Notes: a model not told the origin generated them from the letters alone. Positions 33,505 to 41,504 are shown, counted from the stretch's first letter. The stretch: DNA of 54,529 nt from Candidatus Woesearchaeota archaeon (GCA_016180285.1 JACPBO010000003.1:1-54529), one strand, 5' to 3'. A program made the numbers and translations.

Positions 33505-34869
33505 ATGAAGCTAGTTGCAATCGGCTATGACAATTTCCTTAAAAAAGATGTAAAGAAGATAAACTTTGAAAGCAGCGATCTCCCTAAAGTCCAGCTCTTC
33601 AATACAGCCGATGTAATAGCAGGCAATCCTAATTCCAACATTGCGATAGCATTTGTTTACAACTGGAAAACAGATAATGCCCCTGAAGATATAAGAAATC
33701 TGTTTCAAAAGCTGTCGAATTATGCTGCGCTGACTGGCTACTGGCGCACTACAAACGGAGCAAGATATGCATTTGCAAATATTCTTGCAAACCCAAACAT
33801 AAACAAGATTTTATTGTTGGTTTTTGAAAATGAAGATAACGGCCATCTCTTAGCCGATGCATTAAGGAACTTCTGGAAAAATGGAATTAATGAAAACAAC
33901 GTGATAATCAGCTCAAAAGCCCCGAATCCAAAATTCGAGCAGGTTCCGAAAGAAGCATTGGAAAGAATAAGGCAGCAATCCGACTTATTAATTTTAAAGA
34001 ATATAAAGGGCAATTATGATGAAATTGAGGCCTTGTTGAAAGAATTGATCCAGGAGCCGGAAAATGCAATCAGCTTAAATGAATTTGAAAAATTAAGTTT
34101 AGAATTCCACTCAAACACGATAAAGAACAACATGCTTTATGATGATGGCGCAAGGTTTGAAAAGCCTTTTATCCTGGACCTTTCTACATCAGCCCAGAAT
34201 GTCAGGTTTGAGCAGAAGAATTTGATTGCATCTGTTGGGCAGTCAGTGCAGGCAAGCAATCTTAAAGATGCCTTGGAAAACACAGTGGCTTTCATCTTAA
34301 AAAACGGCTCTGCAATGCTTGATCAAAGAAACATTATAACAATGGAATGCAGGTCGATAGCAATAACCATATTAAACCCTCTTGAAAAAATCCCGGACAA
34401 TTTTTCAAAAGAATATCTTGACAAATACCTCGACGAATTCCTTAACGGCAGGGGAGAGAAGCTTGATGAATTCGTTTATACGTATCATGAAAGAATATTC
34501 AAAAAATGGGGCAACCAGCCTGAAAAAATAATTGCTCTGCTAAAGCAAAACCCAAATACAAGAAGGGCGTTAATAGCATTATGGGATCCTGATGACGATC
34601 TGGGAAACGAAAGCCCGCCGTGCCTTGACTTCATATGGGCGGTTATAAGGGATAATTCCCTTGAGCTTCATGTTGTTTACAGAAGCCACCATATTGCAAC
34701 TGTAACAGAAGACGGAAAATTATTGCCCGGGGAAGGCGCTTTTGTCCCGAATATTTATGCAATTGCTTCATTGCAGCATACTATGGCGAAAGCCTTAAAT
34801 ATTAAATCCGGCCCATTAGTTTTGACAGACTTCAGCGGGCATCTGTATGTCAGCAGAATAAAGTGTTAA
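33505..34869 (+). CDS. thymidylate synthase family protein with N-terminal DUF4346-like domain
   Basis: The 454-residue protein ends in a thymidylate-synthase-like domain: an RALIALWDP motif, SPPCLDF with candidate nucleophile Cys373, a YRSHH segment in place of the usual QRSxD, FVPNIYAIASLQ and a terminal DFSGHLY. The first 170 residues resemble the DUF4346 domain found with archaeal thymidylate synthases (a YWRTTNGARYA motif and an AGNP loop). Reductive methylation of dUMP to dTMP is the likely role. It is one base from tmk, and dut is also in the window. SD-like AAGGGGG precedes the ATG. Confidence 0.8.
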   Translation: MKLVAIGYDNFLKKDVKKINFESSDLPKVQLFNTADVIAGNPNSNIAIAFVYNWKTDNAPEDIRNLFQKLSNYAALTGYWRTTNGARYAFANILANPNINKILLLVFENEDNGHLLADALRNFWKNGINENNVIISSKAPNPKFEQVPKEALERIRQQSDLLILKNIKGNYDEIEALLKELIQEPENAISLNEFEKLSLEFHSNTIKNNMLYDDGARFEKPFILDLSTSAQNVRFEQKNLIASVGQSVQASNLKDALENTVAFILKNGSAMLDQRNIITMECRSIAITILNPLEKIPDNFSKEYLDKYLDEFLNGRGEKLDEFVYTYHERIFKKWGNQPEKIIALLKQNPNTRRALIALWDPDDDLGNESPPCLDFIWAVIRDNSLELHVVYRSHHIATVTEDGKLLPGEGAFVPNIYAIASLQHTMAKALNIKSGPLVLTDFSGHLYVSRIKC

Positions 34870-34870
34870 A

Positions 34871-35491
34871 ATGCAAAAAGGAATCTTCATTGTTTTCGAC
34901 GGAATGGACGGAACCGGCAAAAGCACAAATCTTTACAAGTCAGCAGAGTATATATTTGAAAAGACAAAGCAGTACACTCATTTATTATTGACCAGAGAGC
35001 CGACTTATTCTCCTTACGGGCAGGAATTGAGGAAAATGCTAAGAGAGGAAAAAGATCCGCTTAAAAATGCCAAAATGTGCTTTGAGCTTTTCATAAAAGA
35101 CAGAAAGCACCACATTGACAATATGATCTCTCCTGCGCTTAAATCAGGCCAGATTGTTCTTATGGACCGCTACAAGTATTCAACAATTGCATTCCAGCAG
35201 ACTCAGGGAATAGACAAGAAAGAGCTGATCGAAGCAAATGCAAAGTTCATAGTTCCTGATCTGGTTATAATCCTGGATCTGGATCCTGAAGCTTCATTGG
35301 TCAGGATAAAAAACAGAAGCGAAACAGAGAAATTTGAAAATCTTGGATTCATGAAAAAGTTGAGGCAGAATTTTTTGAATTTAAAAAAAGATCTTTCAGA
35401 TGAGAACATAGTGATCATAGACGCTTCTAAGACGAGGGAAGAAGTTTTTAATGCGATAAAGAAAGAGTTGGATAAAGTGCTGCCTTATTGA
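34871..35491 (+). CDS. tmk: thymidylate kinase
   Basis: The 206-residue kinase phosphorylates dTMP to dTDP. The P-loop GMDGTGKST lies at residues 11-19. The DR(Y/x) motif is MDRYKYSTIAFQ, with the typical TREP substrate segment (LLLTREPTYS), and the late strand LVIILDLDPE ends the core. Length is normal for the family. It begins one base after the thymidylate synthase stop, so the two steps of dTTP synthesis are coupled. Its last seven bases overlap the convergent HD-domain gene. Confidence 0.93.
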   Translation: MQKGIFIVFDGMDGTGKSTNLYKSAEYIFEKTKQYTHLLLTREPTYSPYGQELRKMLREEKDPLKNAKMCFELFIKDRKHHIDNMISPALKSGQIVLMDRYKYSTIAFQQTQGIDKKELIEANAKFIVPDLVIILDLDPEASLVRIKNRSETEKFENLGFMKKLRQNFLNLKKDLSDENIVIIDASKTREEVFNAIKKELDKVLPY

Positions 35492-36126
35492 AAAATGCCT
35501 TTATTGTATAATTCATTGATAAAATATTTTTGATCTGGATTATTCTTTAAAATAAGTTTCTTTGCCTCTTCTTTTTCCGGTAATCGCGGGTTGCCGGGAT
35601 TGAATTTATCGTTCTTCCTGTGCGTCACAGCATCATAAAAATCAATAAGGCCCAATATTCTTGCGTAATACAGTATATTAGATTCAGAGCCTCTGCAAAA
35701 ATTTATTTCTGAATGCGGGATATTTTTTGGGTAGCCTTCGCCAACATAACGATGATGGAAAAGCAGTATTCTGGCAGAAAAATCATGGATATTCTTCAAC
35801 AATCTATAGCCGTCTATCGGATGCTTTTTCAATTCTTCCATATCCTTTTCATCAAATCCTGCTATCTTTTTAAGAGATTTATAATCAGTAAGCGCCTTCC
35901 CAACATCATGCAAAAGGCCCGAATAAAATAAGGCCTTGGGATCAACAACATGCGTGTATCTTGCTACTTCAACACCTTTTAATCCAACTCTTGCGGAATG
36001 CTCGTATGTGGCTTCATCCTTATTTCTGATCAAAGCAACATATGTTTGTATCGAATGCCGCTGTTTATTGGAAATCTTCAATTCTCTGAAAGTTCTATTC
36101 AATTTTTGTTCAAGTGATTGCATCAT
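35485..36126 (-). CDS. HD-GYP-like phosphohydrolase
   Basis: The 213-residue protein has HD-superfamily metal ligands in order: EHS (His43), LLHDVGK (His73-Asp74), KHPIDGYRLL (His102), FHHRYVGEGYP (His124-His125) and FYDAVTHR (Asp165). The HH...GYP and the late YDA motif match the HD-GYP subgroup of cyclic-di-GMP phosphodiesterases, although the usual HHE and DGxGYP read HHR and GEGYP. No receiver or membrane domain is attached. With the GGEEF protein in the same window it could form a cyclic dinucleotide circuit, but other phosphomonoesters remain possible. Its start follows a decayed gene end. Confidence 0.8.
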   Translation of the reverse strand: MMQSLEQKLNRTFRELKISNKQRHSIQTYVALIRNKDEATYEHSARVGLKGVEVARYTHVVDPKALFYSGLLHDVGKALTDYKSLKKIAGFDEKDMEELKKHPIDGYRLLKNIHDFSARILLFHHRYVGEGYPKNIPHSEINFCRGSESNILYYARILGLIDFYDAVTHRKNDKFNPGNPRLPEKEEAKKLILKNNPDQKYFINELYNKGIFQ

Positions 36127-36197
36127 TTTAGCACTTCATAAATCAAATTGCAAACCCTCTCTGCTGCCTTTCCGTCTGATGACAGCTGTTTTCTTTT
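36123..36197 (-). pseudogene. C-terminal remnant, epimerase/glycosyltransferase-like
   Basis: An open frame of 24 codons after a stop reads KRKQLSSDGKAAERV, then CNLIYEVLK and stop. The SDGKAAERV-x3-I-x-EVL pattern is the usual C-terminus of UDP-GlcNAc 2-epimerases and related GT-B enzymes. The rest of that gene is absent; a SUKH gene lies directly upstream. The stop overlaps the ATG of the HD gene. It is too short to be certain and could be an unrelated leader. Confidence 0.35.
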
Positions 36198-36224
36198 TCA
36201 TGGTATTTTGCACAAAAAGCGCAT

Positions 36225-36827
36225 CTATAAATCATATAATGGTCCGGTTAGGTTAGACTCAGGATATTCCCTGACAGGATTAAAACTTGGTCTGCACCAA
36301 TACATAGAACCATCAACGTCTAAAGTTTCTTTTCCAAATTGAACTTTATCAACGGTTATTTTTGAACCTTGAATCATACTGTATAAGAATTCTCCAAAAC
36401 TTTTTGCAATTACTTTTGTCTCTCCATCTTCATGAAAAGTGTCAAGTATGTCTCTTCTATTGCCATCTTTTGCTCCTGAGGGAGTTTGCAGATTTATCGA
36501 TATGGGATTCCCATTTTCATCAGCTATAGGGTAGATTTTATCGTGCTTTCTTTCTCTTCCCGCAGCATCAACAAACTCAAGAGTGTGCCTTTTAAGGTCA
36601 TTAAGCCCATAAAATTCCAACCCAAACAATTTACCGCCATTTGAATACTTTAAGATGGCCTTGTAATCTTCGGGAAGTGTGACTCCATATTCTTTCTCAA
36701 AATCTTGGATTTTAGAATCAGATGCGCCCTTATTGAGAATAATATCTGCTCTTTCTTTACTTAACTTTGTTATTTCCACCAATACATCATCTATTGAAAC
36801 TTTGTGGTATAAATCAGTTTTTGCCAT
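36225..36827 (-). CDS. SMI1/KNR4 (SUKH) domain protein
   Basis: The 200-residue protein shows the SUKH pattern: I-x-DFEKEYGVTLPEDYKAIL (about residues 42-60), YSNGG, a central LYGLNDL-type strand, a PIADENGNPI strand, and a final SFGEFLYSMI helix. SUKH proteins are immunity factors for secreted nuclease toxins in bacteria, and scaffolds elsewhere. No toxin gene is visible next to it. It has no signal peptide. It sits upstream of a gene-end remnant, so it may have inserted there. A role in immunity is therefore inference. Confidence 0.8.
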   Translation of the reverse strand: MAKTDLYHKVSIDDVLVEITKLSKERADIILNKGASDSKIQDFEKEYGVTLPEDYKAILKYSNGGKLFGLEFYGLNDLKRHTLEFVDAAGRERKHDKIYPIADENGNPISINLQTPSGAKDGNRRDILDTFHEDGETKVIAKSFGEFLYSMIQGSKITVDKVQFGKETLDVDGSMYWCRPSFNPVREYPESNLTGPLYDL

Positions 36828-36892
36828 TCGTCTATAGACGAACCCGCTAGTATTTAAATCTTTCTCTTTTTTACAACTTTAGAGTAATAAAA

Positions 36893-37606
36893 CTAAACCT
36901 CAATCCTCAAATTCGGGTTTTTCTTCAAACAGTAAGCTTTCAGATTTTCAAGAAACTCTTTAGAGGGCGATTTGATGTTCTCAAATTTTGGATCAGCAGT
37001 CTTCTCATCCGAGCTGAACTGCTGCAATCTCCACATGCAGTTGATGTCTTTTATTTCATCTCCAATTCGCGCAATATCCTCTTTTTTATAGATAAGCGAA
37101 GGCACAATTGTTGTTCTTATCTCAACATCAACCTTCGATTCGCTCTCCTTCAGGATCCTCAGGGTTTTCCTGATGCTTTCAATTATTTCTTTTGTTTTTT
37201 TAAAAAAAGTATTTGATCTTGTTGCATTTTCAAATATGCTTTCAATCAAAGGGGCTTTAAGATCTAATTTTATCGCATCAACCAATTTTTTATTGATTAA
37301 TTCTGCCATAACATCCGGATTGCTTCCATTGGTTTCGAGGATAATTTTTTTATTTGATTTTTTGCAAAAAGACATTAATTCAGTTAAAACATCTTTCTGC
37401 AGGCACGGCTCTCCGCCTGAAAAAACAACATAGCCCGCTTTATTTTCCTTAATGTCTTTTTTTATGATTTTCAAGTCATTCAGAAACTTTTTGTCAAAAT
37501 TTATCAATTCAGATTTATTGCAGAACGGGCATTTAAAATCGCAGCCTGCAAAATTAACAGTGCAGAGATCCTTCTTAGCAACTATATCGCTGATGTACCC
37601 CTCCAT
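36893..37606 (-). CDS. radical SAM protein, NrdG-like activating enzyme
   Basis: The 237-residue protein has the radical SAM cluster Cys22-x3-Cys26-x2-Cys29 (GCDFKCPFC), a SAM-binding FSGGEP motif (about 63-68), LETNGS and a KLDLKAP strand. This compact form is the family of activating enzymes for anaerobic ribonucleotide reductase and glycyl-radical enzymes. The reductase itself is not in the window, so the partner is unproven. It needs a 4Fe-4S cluster, suggesting anaerobic life. No operon partner is close on the same strand. Confidence 0.86.
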   Translation of the reverse strand: MEGYISDIVAKKDLCTVNFAGCDFKCPFCNKSELINFDKKFLNDLKIIKKDIKENKAGYVVFSGGEPCLQKDVLTELMSFCKKSNKKIILETNGSNPDVMAELINKKLVDAIKLDLKAPLIESIFENATRSNTFFKKTKEIIESIRKTLRILKESESKVDVEIRTTIVPSLIYKKEDIARIGDEIKDINCMWRLQQFSSDEKTADPKFENIKSPSKEFLENLKAYCLKKNPNLRIEV

Positions 37607-37753
37607 GGCATATAGAAATAGCTGTTTGTTTTTATAATTTATTGTTTTTCTGTTTTAATTCGTTCTTTATTTTCTCAGGAATATTCAGCAAAAACACAGC
37701 CTTTATTCACTTGGTAAAACATCATCTTTAAATATAAGATAAAAAACACAAAT

Positions 37754-38050
37754 ATGATGCAAGATATTTTTAAAGAAGGATTAAAGGATGGGGCATATAT
37801 AGGCATCTTGGGCGGATTATTAGCAATGACTATCACAGCATTGCTTAGAAACCCTGATGAATTTAATAATTTAGAGTTGATTCTAAGCTCACTTAAAACA
37901 ATCACTTGCACAACAATAGCTGGCTCTGCTGGAGGATATACTGGAACAGCAATAGGTTATTATAGCGATAAACTTGCTGAACACACAAATAAGCTTACTC
38001 AGAGATACAGGCAAAATAATTTAAATGCAGATGTTAATCATTTATTTTGA
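37754..38050 (+). CDS. small Gly-rich two-span membrane protein
   Basis: The 98-residue protein has two likely membrane helices, at about residues 14-31 and 48-68. Both are rich in Gly and Ala (YIGILGGLLAMT and TTIAGSAGGYTGTAIGYY), reminiscent of the glycine-zipper type. A polar C-terminus follows. A TTTAAATATAAG box at 37727-37738, just upstream, supports it as a gene. No family is recognised. Opposite-strand neighbours mean it is transcribed alone. It could be an envelope stress or channel-like protein, but there is no direct evidence. Confidence 0.65.
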   Translation: MMQDIFKEGLKDGAYIGILGGLLAMTITALLRNPDEFNNLELILSSLKTITCTTIAGSAGGYTGTAIGYYSDKLAEHTNKLTQRYRQNNLNADVNHLF

Positions 38051-38056
38051 AATCAA

Positions 38057-38173
38057 TTATTCTTCAGTTGTTTTCTTAATGTCATCTTTCTTTTTGCCAA
38101 AAAACCCTTCTAATGTCTTATTGCTCACTATTGTCTTGTAGCTTATCTTTTTTGCCTTTTCTTTGTCCTTCAT
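38057..38173 (-). CDS. small basic protein, 38 residues
   Basis: This short ORF starts ATG at 38171-38173 and reads MKDKEKAKKISYKTIVSNKT then LEGFFGKKKDDIKKTTEE. It has a near-perfect Shine-Dalgarno, GAGGTGA, six bases upstream, the best such signal in the neighbourhood. The protein is highly charged with a short hydrophobic middle. It follows dut by 15 bases and probably shares its transcript. The function is unknown. The ribosome binding site is the main reason to accept it. Confidence 0.6.
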   Translation of the reverse strand: MKDKEKAKKISYKTIVSNKTLEGFFGKKKDDIKKTTEE

Positions 38174-38188
38174 TAAAATCACCTCTTT

Positions 38189-38611
38189 TTACAGCCCTGT
38201 GCTTCCGAATCCTTTCTCATTCCTTGCTGTCTCATCCAATGCTTCAGCTTCTTCAAGTTCAGCCTTTTCAACTTTCTGCACAAGCATCTGGGCTATCTTC
38301 ATTCCCTTTTTAATCATAAAATCTTCCTTGCCAAGATTAACCATTACAACCTTTACCTCGCCCCTGTAAGAAGAGTCAATAACTCCGCCTTTTGTCTTAA
38401 TGCCGTGGTTCAGAGCAATTCCGCTCTTGTCCCACACTAATCCGACATAGCCATTTGGAATGGCAATCTGCACTCCTGTCTTGATCGCAGCCCTTTCGCA
38501 TACTTTCAGAATAAAATCCTCATCAGAGTAAAGATCCAGCCCGGCATCCCCTTCATGCGCGTATGAAGGCAGTTTTGCATCTTTGCTTAGCTTTTTTATT
38601 TTTATTTTCAT
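38189..38611 (-). CDS. dut: dUTPase (dUTP diphosphatase)
   Basis: The 140-residue protein converts dUTP to dUMP and diphosphate. All five trimeric-dUTPase motifs are visible: AGLDLYS, DKSGIAL (usually RSG), GVIDSSYRGEVKV with the catalytic Asp, KGMKIAQMLV and the C-terminal GFGSTG. The open frame extends upstream by 47 codons, but those residues are not dUTPase-like, and the family start MKIKIKKLS is at 38609-38611. A TATA-like TATTTAAAT lies about 30 bases upstream of it. It supplies dUMP to the thymidylate synthase at 33505. Confidence 0.93.
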   Translation of the reverse strand: MKIKIKKLSKDAKLPSYAHEGDAGLDLYSDEDFILKVCERAAIKTGVQIAIPNGYVGLVWDKSGIALNHGIKTKGGVIDSSYRGEVKVVMVNLGKEDFMIKKGMKIAQMLVQKVEKAELEEAEALDETARNEKGFGSTGL

Positions 38612-38765
38612 AGGAGAACAAAAATAAAGCATTGAGCTGCATTTAAATACATTATCAAAGTTTAAACTATAGTATGGAAAAACTAGGTTGAAGTTTAAAA
38701 AAGAAAGCAAACATTTAAAAATAAGCATAACTCCATAACAAAAATCAAACAAAGAGGTGGTCTAA

Positions 38766-39515
38766 ATGCCATATTCGCTATATGTCGCAGGAACAATAAT
38801 CTTCTTTTTCTTATTGTCTGGAATTAAGCTGCTATACCAGTATGAAAGGGGGGTTGTTTTCACTTTGGGAAGATACAGCCATGTTAAAAATCCCGGCTTA
38901 AGGTGGGTTATGCCTGTAATCCAAAATATGAGAAAAGTTGATATCCGCATTAAAACTGCAGATATTCCGCGCCAGGAAGTTATCACAAAAGACAATATTC
39001 CGCTTCTCGCAAACACAGTTGTTTATTTTAAGGTTGAAAAGCCGGCAGATGCCATTATAAAGATCGAGGATTTTGAGTATGCTGTAAAGCAGTACACGCA
39101 GGCTGCATTAAGGGATGTTATTGGCAACTCAGAGCTTGACTTTGTCTTGACAGAGAGGGAAAAGATAGCAAGCAGCATTAAAAAAATAGTTGATACAGAA
39201 ACCTCTGGCTGGGGCGTTGATATAGAATCAATAAAAATACAGGAAATAGAGCTCCCGGCTGAAATGAAAAGGGCAATGGCAAAGCAGGCTGAAGCAGAAA
39301 GGGAGAGAAGGGCAGTCATTATTGATGCTGAAGGAGAGCTGAAAGCTTCGGAAAATCTGAAAAAAGCCTCTGACAACTTATCCAAAAGCCCGGCTGCTGT
39401 TCACCTTAGAACCCTGCAGACTATACGGGACATTGCAGCAGACCCATCAGAAAAAATTGTTTTGTTTCTGCCTTCAGATACAGCAGGCCTGATTAAAAAA
39501 TTCACCAAGAAATAG
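38766..39515 (+). CDS. SPFH/stomatin-like membrane protein
   Basis: The 249-residue protein has an N-terminal membrane helix (about residues 3-22) followed by an SPFH domain (about 25-180), with YERGVVFTLGRYSHVKNPGLRWVMP, KVDIRIKT, DIPRQEVITKDN and a late GWGVDIESIKIQEIELP. A coiled coil rich in EAERERRA and a short C-terminal tail follow. This is the stomatin/prohibitin family, which forms large membrane-bound rings; its partners are usually an NfeD-type protease, which is absent here. GAGGTGG precedes the ATG. The next gene follows after 11 bases, so the two are an operon. Confidence 0.92.
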   Translation: MPYSLYVAGTIIFFFLLSGIKLLYQYERGVVFTLGRYSHVKNPGLRWVMPVIQNMRKVDIRIKTADIPRQEVITKDNIPLLANTVVYFKVEKPADAIIKIEDFEYAVKQYTQAALRDVIGNSELDFVLTEREKIASSIKKIVDTETSGWGVDIESIKIQEIELPAEMKRAMAKQAEAERERRAVIIDAEGELKASENLKKASDNLSKSPAAVHLRTLQTIRDIAADPSEKIVLFLPSDTAGLIKKFTKK

Positions 39516-39526
39516 GAGGCGCTTAA

Positions 39527-40192
39527 ATGCTGGAGCAAAAAACCCGTTATTTACAGATAGCTTTCAATGATGATCTGGCATTAATAAACAGGATTCTCCC
39601 TGCAATCCCGGAAGATGACAGAATTCTGATTGAAGCAGGAACTCCCTTTATCAAAAGAGAGGGTTTTGCAGGAATAAGAAGAATCTCTGAAATATGGGGC
39701 GGCAAAATTGTTGCAGACCTGAAAACAATGGACGGCGCATTAGAAGAAGTTGACCTTGCCTATAATGCAGGAGCTTCTGCAGCAACAGCTCTGGGAAGCG
39801 CATCAGCTGAAACAACAAACTTATTCATACAAAGGTGCAAAGACCTTGGTTTAGACCCGATGATTGACATGATCAATGTCGAAGAGCCTTTGAAAGCCAT
39901 ATTAAAGCTAAAGCAGCCTCCAAGAGTTGTTATCCTCCACAAAGGCAGAGACGAAGAAACTACAAGGGGCAAGCTAATACAGTACAAGCACATAACCGGA
40001 ATAAAGAGCAAATATGATGTTTTAATCTCTGCTGCCGGAGGTGTTGATTTAAAAGAAGCAAGAAGCGCAATCTTCAACGGCGCAAATATTGTTGTTGTGA
40101 ACATCGTATCTGCAGCAGACCCCTGGACCGGGATCAGGTCAGACGAGAATGTTGCTGAGATAGCAAGGCAGTTTTTAAGGACAATTGAATAA
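39527..40192 (+). CDS. 3-hexulose-6-phosphate synthase / OMP decarboxylase-like barrel
   Basis: The 221-residue protein fits the OMP decarboxylase superfamily TIM barrel. The motif IVADLKTMDGALEEVDLAYNAGA carries the D-x-K-x2-D catalytic array. Other signatures are LIEAGTPFIKREG at the first strand, an AAGGVDLKEA phosphate-binding loop and a late NIVVVN strand. Motif order best fits hexulose-6-phosphate synthase, which in archaea can run in reverse to make ribulose 5-phosphate. No Fae or isomerase partner is in the window. AGGAGG precedes the ATG. Confidence 0.82.
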   Translation: MLEQKTRYLQIAFNDDLALINRILPAIPEDDRILIEAGTPFIKREGFAGIRRISEIWGGKIVADLKTMDGALEEVDLAYNAGASAATALGSASAETTNLFIQRCKDLGLDPMIDMINVEEPLKAILKLKQPPRVVILHKGRDEETTRGKLIQYKHITGIKSKYDVLISAAGGVDLKEARSAIFNGANIVVVNIVSAADPWTGIRSDENVAEIARQFLRTIE

Positions 40193-40205
40193 AATGACAG
40201 CATTC

Positions 40206-40403
40206 TCATTTATGCTTTAAAAGAGCATGAAAATGTTTTTTATTTTCCTTTATTATAAGCCAAATCATAATTATGGCAAGAAAGATCAACCCAATCAGAA
40301 CTATCAAGTTAACCTCTCCTTTATGTGCGATTAGCTTGTCCTGAATATCTAAATACTCACATCCTCCTGTAAGGCATTTATTTGCAATTTCGTTTACATT
40401 CAT
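40206..40403 (-). CDS. small single-span membrane protein
   Basis: The 65-residue protein has a Cys-containing head (CLTGGC) and one hydrophobic helix at about residues 32-52 (LIVLIGLIFLAIIMIWLII). A basic, His-containing tail ends in ALLKHK. Its ATG lies next to a perfect 22-base palindrome and a symmetrical TATA box shared with the divergent winged-helix gene. This strongly suggests the two are one regulated unit. The function is unknown; it could be a small membrane effector controlled by the regulator. Confidence 0.65.
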   Translation of the reverse strand: MNVNEIANKCLTGGCEYLDIQDKLIAHKGEVNLIVLIGLIFLAIIMIWLIIKENKKHFHALLKHK

Positions 40404-40439
40404 TTACATCGTTATAACGATGTAATACTTTTATATAAA
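40404..40439. promoter_or_regulatory. 22-bp palindromic operator plus bidirectional TATA box
   Basis: Bases 40404-40425 are a perfect palindrome (TTACATCGTTA then its reverse complement). TTTATATAAA at 40430-40439 is itself symmetrical and lies at about TATA distance from both divergent starts (40403 minus and 40458 plus). Binding at the palindrome would cover the minus-strand start. The adjacent winged-helix protein is the natural candidate regulator. Confidence 0.7.
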
Positions 40440-40457
40440 CATTACTCTTTTGGACGC

Positions 40458-40718
40458 ATGTCTGTATTCAGGTTTAAAGAGCTAACGTGCATGTTGGGGA
40501 TATTGAGGATATTAAATAAAGGCAAATCCACTTATTCTGATATGTACAGGTCAACTAAAGTTTCTCACACAACTTTACAGAGGGCATTGAAGAATCTTGC
40601 CAGTAAAACCCTTGTTCTAAGGCGCAATAAGGGGCATATGCTGGTTGATTATGAGATCACAGATAAAGGAATGCTTTTGTTGGAGCATCTGGAAAAAATA
40701 AAGAAATTGGTTGATTAG
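40458..40718 (+). CDS. winged-helix transcriptional regulator
   Basis: The 86-residue protein is a bare winged helix-turn-helix. The recognition region (YSDMYRSTKVSHTTLQRALKNL, about residues 31-52) is followed by a basic wing (VLRRNKGHMLVDYEIT) and a C-terminal helix for dimerisation. The sequence is of the MarR/HxlR/PadR type. It lies divergent to a small membrane protein across a palindromic operator, a classic autoregulated pair. The signal it senses is not visible; there is no ligand domain. The ATG is about 19 bases after the TATA box, so the transcript is nearly leaderless. Confidence 0.83.
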   Translation: MSVFRFKELTCMLGILRILNKGKSTYSDMYRSTKVSHTTLQRALKNLASKTLVLRRNKGHMLVDYEITDKGMLLLEHLEKIKKLVD

Positions 40719-40817
40719 GTTTCTAGCCAGATATTGCGCATAATATTAGTTCGATGCTCAATTGCAAGTCCGCAGAAAAAAGAATAATTTTTATATAAGT
40801 ACGGATATTCAAGTCAT

Positions 40818-41504
40818 ATGGTTAAATATAGAATGACTTTATTAAGTGTTTTTATGATTTTTTTAGTTCTGCTTTCTGGATGTGAATCTGCTATGCAATC
40901 AGGTTTATTTTCAGGTACAAAAATAAAAGATATAATTGCGGATTACTCAAAATTTGAAAATAAAAATGTAACATTAAATGCAATTCATCAAGGCTATGCC
41001 TCACGGTATAATTCATTATTAAACCACGATTATAAGTATGTCGTTTTTGAAGATAAAGATGGTTATCAGATTGATGCTTTGTTAGATATCAAGAATAAAG
41101 ATTATGTAGGTAGAGAATATAAAATAAAAGGAACCATCAAAACTTTAGAATTATGCCAATGTATGATTCAAGATAAATTTTTTATTAGACTACTAACTAT
41201 GGAAGAATTAATGACTTATGGAAATACCAACCCTAACATTGGGACTGAAAAAATATTAAATATATCTGATTGGTATAAGTATCAACCTACTTCACAATAC
41301 AATCCTGAAGGAGGCGTGGATGATTTACCACAATTAAATGGATTAACATTTTCCGATATATGTATTGGAAAAAAGACATCACATCCTTATACGACTAAAA
41401 AAATTCCTGCGGATACAACATTTTGGTGGATAAGATATTATAAATGTGGAGAACCAAATAAAGAGTTCTATTATCTTCATGTTTATGATTTAGAAACAAG
41501 TTGA
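40818..41504 (+). CDS. predicted lipoprotein, OB-like fold
   Basis: The 228-residue protein has a signal peptide with a lipobox-like VLLSGC (Cys22), so it is probably a lipid-anchored surface protein. The segment from about 45 to 125 (NVTLNAIHQGYASRYN, YVVFEDKDGYQIDALL, YKIKGTIK) looks like an OB-type beta barrel of the kind found in small nucleic-acid or ligand-binding lipoproteins. The second half has two Cys and a WW-rich strand. A TATA box (TTTTTATATAAG) lies 20-30 bases upstream. Short inverted repeats (TTGCAAGTC and GACTTGCAA) flank the gene at 40762 and 41521. Confidence 0.72.
   Translation: MVKYRMTLLSVFMIFLVLLSGCESAMQSGLFSGTKIKDIIADYSKFENKNVTLNAIHQGYASRYNSLLNHDYKYVVFEDKDGYQIDALLDIKNKDYVGREYKIKGTIKTLELCQCMIQDKFFIRLLTMEELMTYGNTNPNIGTEKILNISDWYKYQPTSQYNPEGGVDDLPQLNGLTFSDICIGKKTSHPYTTKKIPADTTFWWIRYYKCGEPNKEFYYLHVYDLETS

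Noticed and set aside
37622-37695. Short minus-strand reading frame (FLLNIPEKIKNELKQ) upstream of the radical SAM gene
   Set aside because: About 23 codons after a stop with no ribosome binding site. It could be a decayed gene end, but there is too little sequence to call it.
38612-38752. N-terminal extension of the dUTPase reading frame
   Set aside because: The 47 extra residues are hydrophobic and unlike the family. The dUTPase start and the TATA box position both fit the ATG at 38609-38611.
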